DNA of 14,814 nt, taken from contig JAUXIQ010000013.1 in the NCBI GenBank assembly GCA_030620925.1, positions 1 to 14,814 on the forward strand, read 5' to 3'. Every line of letters begins with the position of its first letter. The stretch's first letter is position 1. Of this stretch, positions 7,514 to 14,765 are shown in pieces. The position numbers and the translations under genes are program-made. Below the pieces are notes generated by a model. It did not search any database, was not told the DNA's origin, and saw nothing but the letters and a program-made list of their open reading frames with translations. The stretch comes from Nitrospinota bacterium (GTDB taxonomy: Bacteria > JAUXIQ01).

Positions 7514-8035
7514 CTAACTTTTCCCCCCACTCTGTTCACCCCTTACCTCCTTCCTCACGATGACCGCCGCCCCCATGAGGGCGGCCAGCAGCAGCACGGA
7601 TACTATCTCGAAGGGGAGGAGGTATTTCTTGAGTAACAAATCGCCTATGAGGGCGGTGGTGGCCTGATACTCCAGTTGGCCCTCCAGGGACCACTGGGTC
7701 TTGAAGATGACCCCCAGCAGGACGGCCATTATCCCGATGAGTATCAGGGCGCCCTGCGCCGGACGCAGGGACTGATTGGAAATCTCCACGTCGGATATGC
7801 GGTGGGTAAGCATAACGGCGAAAATGATGAGCACCAGAATGCCTCCCACGTATATGAGAAGCTGGACGGCGGCGAGGAAATCCGCGCTCAACATGACGTA
7901 AATCCCCGCCACACCGAAAAAGGTGAACAGCAGGGCAAACGCCGAATAGACCAGGTTTCGCGAGAAAGCCACCAGGGCGGCGGAAGCCACGATGATGGCG
8001 GCAAACACGTAGACAACAATATTGAAGGACTGCAT
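7514..8035 (-). CDS. nuoJ: NADH-quinone oxidoreductase (complex I) subunit J
   Basis: Membrane subunit with about five predicted helices and 173 residues, in the usual range of 165-200. The segment LLIYVGGILVLIIFAVMLTHR is the hallmark third helix. Its conserved tyrosine and glycine pair lie where structural studies place the bulged helix that couples quinone reduction to proton pumping. The N terminus FNIVVYVFAAIIVASAALVAFSRN and VYSAFALLFTFFGVAGIYVML are also typical. The C terminus is short and basic (VRKEVRGEQSGGKS). The ATG at 8035 is 12 bases after the nuoI stop, and the TAG stop touches the nuoK ATG, so I-J-K form a tightly packed cluster. Confidence 0.97.
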   Translation of the reverse strand: MQSFNIVVYVFAAIIVASAALVAFSRNLVYSAFALLFTFFGVAGIYVMLSADFLAAVQLLIYVGGILVLIIFAVMLTHRISDVEISNQSLRPAQGALILIGIMAVLLGVIFKTQWSLEGQLEYQATTALIGDLLLKKYLLPFEIVSVLLLAALMGAAVIVRKEVRGEQSGGKS

Positions 8036-8047
8036 GGTATCCGCTAT

Positions 8048-8554
8048 CTACTCCTCGTTTTGCGCCGCTTTCAGTTTCTCTGCTTTCTTGAGTGCTTTTT
8101 CCACCAACTCCCGGTGTTTCTTCTCGTCTATGAACTCCAGGATGAGGTCTTCCATACGGTCGGTGGCGCCTTCGAACTCGCGGGTGTGCTCCAACCCCTT
8201 TGGTTTCACGGGGCAGGCCTCGGTGCACAGACCGCAATACATGCACTTGGCCATATCTATGTCAAACCGTTTGAGGACAAACCCTTTGGCTCCCTCAACC
8301 CGTTCCCTGTCGATTGAAATGCAATCTATGGGGCAGGTCATAGCGCACATGGAGCAAGCGTCGCACACGTCGGGATCGAAGGTGAGCATCCCCCGGGAGC
8401 GTTCGGGCAGCGTCTCTACCACGGGCACGGGCGTCCTGTCCGGGTACTGGATGGTGATGGATTTCCTGGCCGGGGTAAAATGCACCAGGGTCACCCCCAT
8501 CCCCTTGGCGATGGTGGAAATCGCTTCCCATATGTTCAAAAAATAGCGTCTCAT
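8048..8554 (-). CDS. nuoI: NADH-quinone oxidoreductase (complex I) subunit I, 2x[4Fe-4S] ferredoxin-like
   Basis: Peripheral-arm iron-sulfur subunit carrying clusters N6a and N6b, which pass electrons toward NuoB. It has 168 residues. The first motif has C64, C67, C70 and C74 (CDACSMCAMTCP). The second has C104, C107, C110 and C114 (CMYCGLCTEACP). All eight ligands are present. An N-terminal amphipathic stretch (residues 1-25) fits membrane attachment near NuoH. The C-terminal 40 residues are charged and probably helical (EKKHRELVEKALKKAEKLK), a moderate extension. The ATG at 8554 has GAGGAG about 4 bases upstream and lies 13 bases after the nuoH stop. Without NuoEFG this subunit is the likely place where an external donor such as ferredoxin would deliver electrons (inference from other donor-module-less complexes). 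Confidence 0.98.
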   Translation of the reverse strand: MRRYFLNIWEAISTIAKGMGVTLVHFTPARKSITIQYPDRTPVPVVETLPERSRGMLTFDPDVCDACSMCAMTCPIDCISIDRERVEGAKGFVLKRFDIDMAKCMYCGLCTEACPVKPKGLEHTREFEGATDRMEDLILEFIDEKKHRELVEKALKKAEKLKAAQNEE

Positions 8555-8567
8555 GCGCTCCTCTTTT

Positions 8568-9677
8568 TCAACCGCCTAAAAGAGCTGCTATGCTCTTATC
8601 CCCCCAGACCAGCATCCAGACCGCCGTGCCCACCAGGTTGAAAAAGGCGATGGGCACCATATATTTCCAGCCCACGGTCATGAGCTGGTCTACCCTGAGT
8701 CTGGGCAGGGTCCACCTGAGCCACATACAAACGAAAACCAGCACGAAAGTCTTGATGAGAAACGTTATAAGACCTGCCAGATTCACCGCCGAGGGGAGCA
8801 ATCCCCAGATTCCGGTGGGGAGATAAAAGGGCGTATTCCAGCCGCCCAGAAAAAGGGTAACCGCCACCGCGCTTATCACGTATACGTTGGCGAACTCGGC
8901 CAGGAAGAAGAGGCCGAAGCGGAACCCGCTGTATTCCGTGTTGTATCCTGAAACCAGCTCCGACTCAGCCTCGGGGATATCGAAGGGAATCCTGTTGCAT
9001 TCCGCCACGGCGGAGATGAAGAAGACGAAGAAGGCTATGAACGCAAAGGGGTTATGGAACAGGAACCAGTGCTGCGGCGCCCAGCCCTGGGCCTTGATTG
9101 TCCCCTGCATGCCGAGTGTCCCCGTAAGTAGAATCACCGCCAGGACGGAGAGAATCTGGGGCACCTCGTAGCTGATTATCTGCGCTGCGGACCTCATCCC
9201 GCCCAGCAGAGACAAATTGTTATTGGAAGCCCAGCCGGACATGATGATACCCACAACCACCATCGAGGATACCGCAAATATATACAGTATGCCTATGTTG
9301 AGATCGGCGGCGATCAGTTTCTGGCTGAAAGGGAGCGCAGCGAAGGTGAGGAAACTGCCCACGAAAACGATGTAGGGAGCCAGCTTGAACAGCCTGCGAT
9401 CGGCGGCGGTCGGTATTATATCTTCCTTGAGAATGAGCTTCACCCCGTCGGCTACGAACTGGAAAATACCCTGAGGCCCGACCCTGTTGGGGCCGATGCG
9501 GGACTGCATCTTGCCCGCCACCCTGCGTTCAACGAAGGTGAGGGCGCCCGCCATCGGGACCACGAAAAGGAGCAGGAGCAGCCCCCCCACCACCATGATG
9601 ATGAGGTAGACATACTCCGACGGTATCGCCCGGGTAAATTCCAGGTTCTCTATTATCCAATCAGCAAAGTATCGCAA
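8568..9677 (-). CDS. nuoH: NADH-quinone oxidoreductase (complex I) subunit H
   Basis: Membrane subunit forming the quinone-access cavity at the junction with the peripheral arm. It has 369 residues, slightly longer than E. coli NuoH (325), with about eight to nine predicted helices. Conserved sequence includes FVERRVAGKMQSRIGPNRVG (about residues 48-67), FVADGVKLILKEDIIP, ECNRIPFDIPEAESELVSGY (quinone-cavity loop) and RWTLPRLRVDQLM near the C terminus. The start is TTG (9675-9677): a TAA codon lies immediately upstream in frame, and the next ATG is near residue 28, inside the first membrane helix. AAGGA sits about 11 bases upstream. It follows nuoD by 32 bases, exactly where nuoE-F-G would lie in 14-subunit operons. 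Confidence 0.97.
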   Translation of the reverse strand: MRYFADWIIENLEFTRAIPSEYVYLIIMVVGGLLLLLFVVPMAGALTFVERRVAGKMQSRIGPNRVGPQGIFQFVADGVKLILKEDIIPTAADRRLFKLAPYIVFVGSFLTFAALPFSQKLIAADLNIGILYIFAVSSMVVVGIIMSGWASNNNLSLLGGMRSAAQIISYEVPQILSVLAVILLTGTLGMQGTIKAQGWAPQHWFLFHNPFAFIAFFVFFISAVAECNRIPFDIPEAESELVSGYNTEYSGFRFGLFFLAEFANVYVISAVAVTLFLGGWNTPFYLPTGIWGLLPSAVNLAGLITFLIKTFVLVFVCMWLRWTLPRLRVDQLMTVGWKYMVPIAFFNLVGTAVWMLVWGDKSIAALLGG

Positions 9678-9709
9678 TTATCTGTATGTCCTTGTGCTCC
9701 AAGAGCTTT

Positions 9710-10828
9710 CTACCTGTCGATTTCGGGGGCCACCACGTCCAGGCTCCCGATGAGCGCCACCAGGTCCGCTATCATTAAGCCCCGGCTGGTAAGCTCAACG
9801 ATGCTCATTGCGGAAAATGAGCCGGTTCTTATCCTGAGCCGATAAGGCTTATCGGAACCGTCGCTTATGACATAGTATCCCAGTTCCCCGCGGACGCTTT
9901 CCGTCCTCACGTAAGCTTCCCCTTCGGGGACTTTGAGCGAGGCGGGGAGCTTTGTCTGCACCGGCCCGTCTGGAACAGCGGCCAGGCACTGCTTGATTAT
10001 CCTGGAGCTCTCCACCATCTCCCTTATGCGCAGCATATAGCGGTCGTAGCAGTCCCCCACTTGCCCCTTTTCGCCGGTTCCCACGGGTATATCGAACTCG
10101 AACTGAGGGTAGACGGAGTAGGGCTCGTCCCTGCGCAAATCCCACTTCACTCCGGAGGCGCGCAAGTTAGGGCCCACCAGTCCATAATCAACGGCGTTCT
10201 CTGCACTAATAACGGCAACATCCGCCATCCGCTTGACGAAAATCTTGTTGTATGAAAGAAGCCTGTTGTACTCGTCCACGGCGGGCACAAAGTGGTCAAG
10301 AAACTCGATGGTCTTCTCCGCGAAACCGGCGGGCAAATCCTGGGCCACGCCGCCGATGCGTATGTAATTGTAAGTGAGCCTGGCCCCGCACAATTCTTCC
10401 ATCAGGTCGTTGATGGTCTCCCTCTCCCGAATGGCGTGGAGGAAAGGCGTAACAGCCCCCAGTTCCAGCCCCATTACTCCAACCGATATAAGATGGCTGG
10501 CGATGCGGTTCAACTCTGATGCGATGACCCGGATATACTCCGCCCGCGGGGGGACTTCTATGCCCGCCAGCTTCTCGACGGTCATGGCGTAGCCCATGTT
10601 GCAGTTCATGGCCGCCAGGTAATCGATCCTGTCCGTAAAGGGCATGAACTGGGGATACTTCAACTTTTCCGCTATCTTCTCTATGCTACGGTGGAGATAG
10701 CCCACGTCCGGCTTAGCCACGCGCATCACCTCGCCATCGGTGTGCACTACGAATCGCATGACACCGTGGGTGCTGGGATGCTGCGGCCCCATGTTGAGGA
10801 CCATTTCTTCCGTGCGGAACTCAGGCAT
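9710..10828 (-). CDS. nuoD: NADH-quinone oxidoreductase (complex I) subunit D, 49-kDa type
   Basis: Peripheral-arm subunit that, with NuoB, forms the quinone-reduction site. It has 372 residues and is not fused to NuoC. Family hallmarks are GPQHPSTHG (14-22) and [11 protein letters not shown]21 and Y70 correspond to the quinone-headgroup ligands His38 and Tyr87 of the Thermus subunit. Also typical are [51 protein letters not shown] and the C-terminal PEIDR. The subunit is derived from [NiFe]-hydrogenase large subunits. The N- and C-terminal CxxC metal motifs of hydrogenases are absent, arguing for true complex I rather than an energy-converting hydrogenase. ATG at 10828; only a weak GA-rich ribosome site is seen, and nuoC ends 29 bases upstream. 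Confidence 0.98.
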   Translation of the reverse strand: MPEFRTEEMVLNMGPQHPSTHGVMRFVVHTDGEVMRVAKPDVGYLHRSIEKIAEKLKYPQFMPFTDRIDYLAAMNCNMGYAMTVEKLAGIEVPPRAEYIRVIASELNRIASHLISVGVMGLELGAVTPFLHAIRERETINDLMEELCGARLTYNYIRIGGVAQDLPAGFAEKTIEFLDHFVPAVDEYNRLLSYNKIFVKRMADVAVISAENAVDYGLVGPNLRASGVKWDLRRDEPYSVYPQFEFDIPVGTGEKGQVGDCYDRYMLRIREMVESSRIIKQCLAAVPDGPVQTKLPASLKVPEGEAYVRTESVRGELGYYVISDGSDKPYRLRIRTGSFSAMSIVELTSRGLMIADLVALIGSLDVVAPEIDR

Positions 10829-10857
10829 CTCTCTATCACCAATTCAGAAATCTTCCC

Positions 10858-11334
10858 CTATTCCCTGTGGCAGGGAATGCCGTCGTATTCTTCAGGGAAG
10901 ACATAGTCTTTACGCAGGGGATGGCCCGGCCAATCTTCGGGTAATAAGATTCTGCTCAGGTCGGGGTGGCCTTCAAAGCGGATTCCCATGAGATCGTAAG
11001 CTTCTCTCTCATGCCAGTTGGCGGCCTTCCAGACCGATTGCACTGAAGTGATGCGGGGGTCGGCCTTTTCCACGTATACTTTAAGCACTACACGCCGCTT
11101 GTGCTGCATGGAATAAAGATGGTAGACCACGGCATAGTTTTCGCCGTAGTCCACTGAGCTCAGACACATTAGCGAATCGAAGTGCAGCCCTTGAGCTTCC
11201 TTGAGGTAAGCTGCGATCTCCAGCAGATGCGAGCCGTTGACTACGATGAAGGGGTCTCCATTCCCCTCCCTGAATTCCATCACCGCATCCCCGAAGCGGG
11301 ATTTCAACTCTTCGTGTATGGCTGCCGGTTCCAT
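10858..11334 (-). CDS. nuoC: NADH-quinone oxidoreductase (complex I) subunit C, 30-kDa type
   Basis: Peripheral-arm scaffold subunit without cofactors. Its 158 residues are compact but within the stand-alone NuoC range. The signature region WHEREAYDLMGIRFEGHPDL, then RILLPEDWPGHPLRKDY, is intact (about residues 107-143). The preceding FDSLMCLSSVDYGENYAVVYHLYS is the usual beta-sheet core. The ATG at 11334 has AAAGGA unusually close, about 2-3 bases upstream, and nuoB ends 24 bases before it. The TAG stop is at 10858-10860. It is a separate gene from nuoD, unlike the nuoCD fusion of enterobacteria. Confidence 0.97.
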   Translation of the reverse strand: MEPAAIHEELKSRFGDAVMEFREGNGDPFIVVNGSHLLEIAAYLKEAQGLHFDSLMCLSSVDYGENYAVVYHLYSMQHKRRVVLKVYVEKADPRITSVQSVWKAANWHEREAYDLMGIRFEGHPDLSRILLPEDWPGHPLRKDYVFPEEYDGIPCHRE

Positions 11335-11358
11335 GTTCCTTTCAACGTCTCAATATTA

Positions 11359-11844
11359 TTAATTGTCCTTGACCAGATATTTTTCCTTTTTTATAAGCTC
11401 CTGCAGCTTAATTATTCCCTCGGCCAGCGCCTCAGGGCGGGGCGGACAGCCGGGCACGTATACATCCACCGGTATGATCAGGTCCACGCCCTCAACCACG
11501 GAATACCCTAACTGGAAGAGCCCGCCGCAGTTGGCGCAGCTCCCCATGGAGATGACATACTTGGGCTCCGGCATCTGATGGTAGAGGAGCTTTAGTCGGG
11601 AAGCCATCTTATAAGTGAGCGTGCCCGCAACTATCATCAGGTCGGACTGCCGGGGAGTGGCCCGGAACATGGCGCCGAACCTGTCCAGGTCGGTCCTCGG
11701 TCCCCCCGCCTGCATCAGCTCTATTCCGCAACAGGCCAGGGCGAAGAGGAGATACCAGAGCGAAGAGAAGCGTCCCCAGTTAAGGAACTGGTCCACAGTA
11801 GTAAAAAGGACGTTGCCCGGCATCTCGTTGATCATTTTGCGCAT
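11359..11844 (-). CDS. nuoB: NADH-quinone oxidoreductase (complex I) subunit B, cluster N2
   Basis: Carries the terminal [4Fe-4S] cluster N2 that reduces quinone. It has 161 residues. The ligands are the tandem cysteines C38-C39 in [15 protein letters not shown]103 in [10 protein letters not shown] and C133 in [11 protein letters not shown]. An additional C106 is part of the CxxC-like SCANC element. The ATG at 11844 is directly adjacent to the nuoA TAG stop (11845-11847), with GGAGGA in the nuoA 3' end about 10 bases upstream, which implies coupled translation. Related hydrogenase small subunits share the fold, but the surrounding nuoC, D, H and I identify this as complex I. Confidence 0.98.
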   Translation of the reverse strand: MRKMINEMPGNVLFTTVDQFLNWGRFSSLWYLLFALACCGIELMQAGGPRTDLDRFGAMFRATPRQSDLMIVAGTLTYKMASRLKLLYHQMPEPKYVISMGSCANCGGLFQLGYSVVEGVDLIIPVDVYVPGCPPRPEALAEGIIKLQELIKKEKYLVKDN

Positions 11845-12240
11845 CTACTCTTCTTCCTCCACTATCTTTTTAATCCACTCCAGGTCTCCCTTCGCCCACA
11901 CGTAGGCAAGAGCCACCAGTAATATGGCTACGAAGATTATGATTTCCACGAAGGCCAGCAATCCCCTGCCGGAGATCACCCAGCCTCTGAATACAGTGGC
12001 CACGGGATAGATGAGGACCGCCTCCACGTCAAAATTGAGAAAGACCAGGGCCACAACGTAGAACCGTATATTGAAGTTTATCCAGGAGCTGCCTACCGGA
12101 CGTTCTCCGCACTCGTAGGTGGTGAGCTTGTCCACCTCTTCCACCTCCGGGCGAACCAGTCGTGATACTGCCAGCACCACCGCCGCAAAAGCGATGCCCA
12201 CCAGGGCGAAAATCAGAGCTGTTGAAAAATGGAAAAGCAT
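11845..12240 (-). CDS. nuoA: NADH-quinone oxidoreductase (complex I) subunit A
   Basis: Small three-helix membrane subunit beside NuoH at the quinone cavity. It has 131 residues, in the family range. The signature TYECGERPVGSSWINFNIRF, then YVVALVFLNFDVE, is intact. C44 lies in the loop between helices 1 and 2, and the helix-2 aspartate/glutamate pair (FDVE) is present. The C terminus is acidic (KKIVEEEE). The ATG at 12240 has GGAGAAGGG a few bases upstream, a good ribosome site. This is the first gene of the nuo run, divergent from the CoA-transferase across a 451-base region that must hold the main nuo promoter. Confidence 0.97.
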   Translation of the reverse strand: MLFHFSTALIFALVGIAFAAVVLAVSRLVRPEVEEVDKLTTYECGERPVGSSWINFNIRFYVVALVFLNFDVEAVLIYPVATVFRGWVISGRGLLAFVEIIIFVAILLVALAYVWAKGDLEWIKKIVEEEE

Positions 12241-12310
12241 TGACCCTTCTCCGGAGTGCTATATTTAGATCGAAATATCGCGGGCCGAGAGGCGTGAGCA
12301 CAAAAAAAAT

Positions 12311-12329
12311 TAACAACTATATCTTGTTA
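12311..12329. promoter_or_regulatory. Inverted repeat TAACAA-N7-TTGTTA upstream of nuoA, operator-like
   Basis: Six-bp perfect arms (12311-12316 and 12324-12329) flank the 7-base centre CTATATC, which on the minus strand overlaps a TATAGT hexamer. The size and near-symmetry resemble a dimeric regulator site overlapping a promoter. No regulator gene is in the window, so this is pattern only. Confidence 0.25.
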
Positions 12330-12360
12330 GTAAACAGAGTTTTCACTATAATTCTTATCT

Positions 12361-12396
12361 CGAAACCGACTAAAAATCAAGGTCGGCGGAGTTTCG
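12361..12396. repeat. Bulged hairpin in the nuoA upstream region
   Basis: The arms are CGAAAC plus CCGAC on the left (12361-12370, sharing a C) and GTCGG plus GTTTCG on the right (12382-12396). A 4-5 base bulge (CGGA) sits on the right arm and an AT-rich loop of about 11 bases lies between. It has no adjoining T-run on either strand, so it is not an obvious terminator. It could be a leader RNA structure of nuoA. Confidence 0.4.
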
Positions 12397-12678
12397 CGCT
12401 TGGCGTCTATTTTATTATTCTCGGGAATATGGTACCTGTAAAGAAAAGGTGAATTGTTGAAGTGGCAGGGGAGAATTTCACCAGGCCGAAAATCGGTTCA
12501 CTAATTTTTATAACATACAACTTATGATAAATCAAACAAAAATGGCTCCCCTGAAAACAACCGTGGCAGGTGATAAGTATTTTAAAACAAAGAGTATTAC
12601 CCGTCCGTTGTATAGGCGGCAAGTAATAGACTCAGACGTGAGTGTGGCTTAAATCCTCAATAATAAAATCAAAAGTAT

Positions 12679-12691
12679 GGGAGGGGCTCCC
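12679..12691 (+). promoter_or_regulatory. Ribosome site of the CoA-transferase within a small hairpin
   Basis: GGGAGGGGCTCCC ends one base before the TTG at 12692. It supplies a strong GGAGG site 7 bases from TTG, which decides the start in favour of TTG over the ATG at 12677. The sequence is also self-complementary (GGGAG, GGG loop, CTCCC), so the site may be partly hidden in the RNA. Confidence 0.5.
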
Positions 12692-13879
12692 TTGGAAAGC
12701 GCATTATCGGGAATACGTATATTGGATTTGACTCAAACCCTGGCAGGGCCTTACGGGGCGATGCTGATGGGAGACTTAGGAGCCGAGATAATAAAGATCG
12801 AGCCGCCGGGCGGCTGCCAGACGAGGAAGATACCTCCTTATTTCCTCCACGGGGACAGCGCTTACTTCCTCAGCCTGAACAGGAGCAAGAAAGGCATGGT
12901 TCTGGATTTGAAGCAGGAAGCGGGCCGCAACATCTTTTGCGACCTGGTCAAAGTCTCCGACGTGGTCTTCGACAATTTCCGCCCCGGCGTGATGGAGCGT
13001 CTCCAGCTCGACTACGAAACCTTGAGTAAACTCAACCCGCGGATCATCTCCTGCTCCCTTTCCGGTTACGGAAACACCGGGCCCTACCGGAACCGACCCG
13101 GCTACGACTACATAATGCAGGGCGTGGGCGGGATGATGAGCATCACCGGCGAGCCGGGCTCGCCGCCGGCTAAATCGGGCCTCTCAGTCATCGACCACGG
13201 TGCGGGGATGTTCTCGGTTATCGGTATCCTGAGCGCCATAGTGGCCAGGGAAAAGACGGGCCGGGGGCAATTCATAGACATCAGCCTGCTGGACACCCAG
13301 ATTTCTTTCCTCTCGTACGTGGGAGCCAACTACCTGATAGGGGGTCAGGTCCCGGGCAAGGTGCCCATGTCGGGTCATCCTTCCCAGACACCCATGCAAA
13401 TATTCATGGCCAAAGACGAATATATATACATACTGGCCGGAACGGACAAGTTCTGGGATATCTTCACCGGAGTCATCGGAAGGCCGGAGCTGGCGGACGA
13501 CCCCCGCTTCGAGAACATGGCCGCCCGCTACCAGCACAAGCAGGAACTGCTGGACATCGTCTCGCCGATCATAAGCCAGAAGACGATGGCCGAGTGGATG
13601 GAGCTGCTGGTGGAAGCGGGTATTCCCTGCGGGCCCATCAACACCGTAGACCGGGCGCTGGAAGACCCCCAGGTGCTGGCCAGGGAGATGGTGGTGGAGA
13701 TGGAGCACGCCAAGGGAGGGAAGATGAAAGTCCCCGCCAACCCCTTAAAGATGAGCGACACCTCGCCCTCTTACAATCCACCTCCTAACATAGGGCAGCA
13801 CACCGAAGAAATATTGCGCGGGATTCTCGATTACAGCGAAGAACAGATAGAAGTTATGCGGACCGATGGCGTCATCTGA
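12692..13879 (+). CDS. Family III CoA-transferase (CaiB/BaiF type)
   Basis: Moves CoA between carboxylic acids via Asp-bound intermediates; the acids used here are unknown. It has 395 residues from TTG at 12692, within the usual 380-430. Family features in order are LSGIRILDLTQTLAGPYGAM, GDLGAEIIKIEPPGG, LNRSKKGMVLDLK, FDNFRPGVMERL, CSLSGYGNTGPYRNRPGYDY and MQGVGGMMSITGEPG. Next comes SVIDHGAGMFSVIGILSAI, whose aspartate (D168 from TTG) is the predicted catalytic residue, then GRGQFIDISLLD and, near the end, GIPCGPINTVDRALEDPQV. No partner acyl-CoA dehydrogenase, ligase or thiolase is nearby, so no substrate can be assigned. An in-frame ATG at 12677 would add five residues but lacks a ribosome site. 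It is divergent from nuoA and convergent with the beta-barrel gene. Confidence 0.93.
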   Translation: MESALSGIRILDLTQTLAGPYGAMLMGDLGAEIIKIEPPGGCQTRKIPPYFLHGDSAYFLSLNRSKKGMVLDLKQEAGRNIFCDLVKVSDVVFDNFRPGVMERLQLDYETLSKLNPRIISCSLSGYGNTGPYRNRPGYDYIMQGVGGMMSITGEPGSPPAKSGLSVIDHGAGMFSVIGILSAIVAREKTGRGQFIDISLLDTQISFLSYVGANYLIGGQVPGKVPMSGHPSQTPMQIFMAKDEYIYILAGTDKFWDIFTGVIGRPELADDPRFENMAARYQHKQELLDIVSPIISQKTMAEWMELLVEAGIPCGPINTVDRALEDPQVLAREMVVEMEHAKGGKMKVPANPLKMSDTSPSYNPPPNIGQHTEEILRGILDYSEEQIEVMRTDGVI

Positions 13880-13990
13880 TCCGCCTTGCAAGGGTAAGCG
13901 ATGGCGGGAAGAAGTATCGGTAAACAAATTGCGAAGACGAGAAGTTTCATCTCCCGCCCCCGCAAGACGCTCGAACCGTATGATTTCCTT
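13880..13990. other. Short convergent intergenic region
   Basis: This 111-base gap lies between the 3' ends of the CoA-transferase and the beta-barrel gene. It holds a 10-bp palindrome CCTTGCAAGG just after the CoA-transferase stop. It also has a widely spaced inverted repeat, GGCGGGA (13903-13909) and TCCCGCC (13952-13958), with about 42 bases between. Neither has a T-run of terminator type directly behind it. A bidirectional terminator is expected here from gene layout but is not clearly visible. Confidence 0.4.
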
Positions 13991-14557
13991 TTAAAAATGG
14001 CCTCCTAACAGCAGCCCGATGTGCATTCCGCCTACTTTACGATTTACGCCGGCAAGGGTTATTTCGCCAGATGAATATCTCAACTCAAGCCCCAGGTTTG
14101 TTTTCCCTAATAACCTCTTGTATACACCGCCGCTCAACCAGAAACCCACGGTGCTATCAGATTCAATGCTCCCGAATATTTCCAGCTCGCCGCCGATGAT
14201 TGCGACCCCTCCACCGACGAAAGGATGTATCGAGCCAAGATTCACGATCTTGCGAACACCGATGTCAAACTCAAAAGTTTCGCTTTCAAGCCCGGGAATT
14301 AAAATAGACGCTGCCCCTTGGCTGAATAGACCGCCCACGGCGATGCTTACCGGCCAGCTCTTCTTCCTGAAATCGACCCCCACGCCAAACTCAAAATGCT
14401 TGTCTGAACCCAACCAATCAGCTTCCTTAAGGAGCTTGCCCCCAACAAAAATGTTGGCGTTACCCGTCCAACCACCTGCGCTTGCCGGAACAACAGACGC
14501 GATTGTAAAAAGAAACAATAAAGGAACGACGGAAAATAATACAGCCCATTTCTTCAT
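13991..14557 (-). CDS. Small outer-membrane beta-barrel protein, function unknown
   Basis: A 188-residue exported protein. Residues 1-27 form a signal peptide: basic MKKW, a hydrophobic core, and an Ala-x-Ala cleavage site after VPASA. The mature part (about 160 residues) alternates polar and hydrophobic residues in short strands with glycine-rich turns, such as ANIFVGGKLL, EFGVGVDFRK, WPVSIAVGGLF, IHPFVGGGVAII and NLGLELRYSSGEI. It ends in LLLGGHF, and a C-terminal Phe is the usual recognition signal for barrel insertion. Length and strand number suggest an eight-stranded OmpX/OmpA-like barrel (inference). The exact family is not recognised. The ATG at 14557 has GAGGGGG about 7 bases upstream. 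It implies the host has an outer membrane. The final strands run up to the TAA at 13991, so the gene is complete. Confidence 0.75.
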   Translation of the reverse strand: MKKWAVLFSVVPLLFLFTIASVVPASAGGWTGNANIFVGGKLLKEADWLGSDKHFEFGVGVDFRKKSWPVSIAVGGLFSQGAASILIPGLESETFEFDIGVRKIVNLGSIHPFVGGGVAIIGGELEIFGSIESDSTVGFWLSGGVYKRLLGKTNLGLELRYSSGEITLAGVNRKVGGMHIGLLLGGHF

Positions 14558-14676
14558 TTTTTAACCCCCTCGTCTATAACAAGACTTCTATTTGCTTATT
14601 TGGTTGTATTTTAACCACCTTTTACACTAATTCGACAAAGAGCAACTCATGGTTTACATTTATTTTGAGTCGCCCT

Positions 14677-14697
14677 GGGCAGGCACAAGACCTGCCC
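14677..14697. repeat. Inverted repeat GGGCAGG-N7-CCTGCCC
   Basis: A perfect 7-bp inverted repeat with a 7-base loop (CACAAGA), followed by CCTACG. It resembles a short dispersed non-coding repeat often seen in environmental bacterial genomes (from memory). There is no T-run and no protein link. Confidence 0.5.
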
Positions 14698-14717
14698 CTA
14701 CGCACAGCGCCGTATCG

Positions 14718-14765
14718 TGTCATTCTGAACGAAGTCCCGCTTAGCGGCACGGAGTGAAGAATCTC
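14718..14765 (+). repeat. Dispersed intergenic repeat, TGTCATTCTG...TGAAGAATCTC type
   Basis: Starts TGTCATTCTG (14718-14727) and ends TGAAGAATCTC (14755-14765), with a small hairpin CCGC-TTA-GCGG (14737-14747) inside. The same ends occur on the minus strand at 1756-1718 around an unrelated 8-bp hairpin, so the ends are conserved while the centre varies. Confidence 0.6.

Larger units (their letters stand above)
12241..12691. other. AT-rich divergent intergenic region with inverted repeats
   Basis: This 451-base stretch between nuoA and the CoA-transferase has no convincing gene: the short open frames in it lack ribosome sites and family resemblance. It is clearly more AT-rich than the flanking genes. 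It contains TAACAA/TTGTTA (12311-12329), a bulged hairpin CGAAAC-CCGAC/GTCGG-GTTTCG (12361-12396), GGTGAA/TTCACC (from 12448) and CAGGGGAG/CTCCCCTG (12466-12473 and 12546-12553). Two TATAGT hexamers on the minus strand (12345-12350, 12316-12321) could be -10 boxes for nuoA, but neither has a good -35. I could not place a promoter for either gene with confidence. Confidence 0.6.

Noticed and set aside
9710-11844. Energy-converting [NiFe]-hydrogenase instead of complex I
   Set aside because: NuoD lacks the two CxxC nickel-binding motifs of hydrogenase large subunits, and NuoA, J, K, L, M and N are all present.
12162-12622. Short open frames in the nuoA upstream region (plus 12162-12452, minus 12407-12622)
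   Set aside because: They have no ribosome sites, no recognisable motifs and AT-rich random-looking composition. The first also overlaps nuoA antisense.
12677-12691. ATG at 12677 as start of the CoA-transferase
   Set aside because: Nothing like a ribosome site precedes it, whereas GGAGG lies 7 bases before the in-frame TTG at 12692 and the family N terminus fits the TTG start. The ATG cannot be fully excluded.
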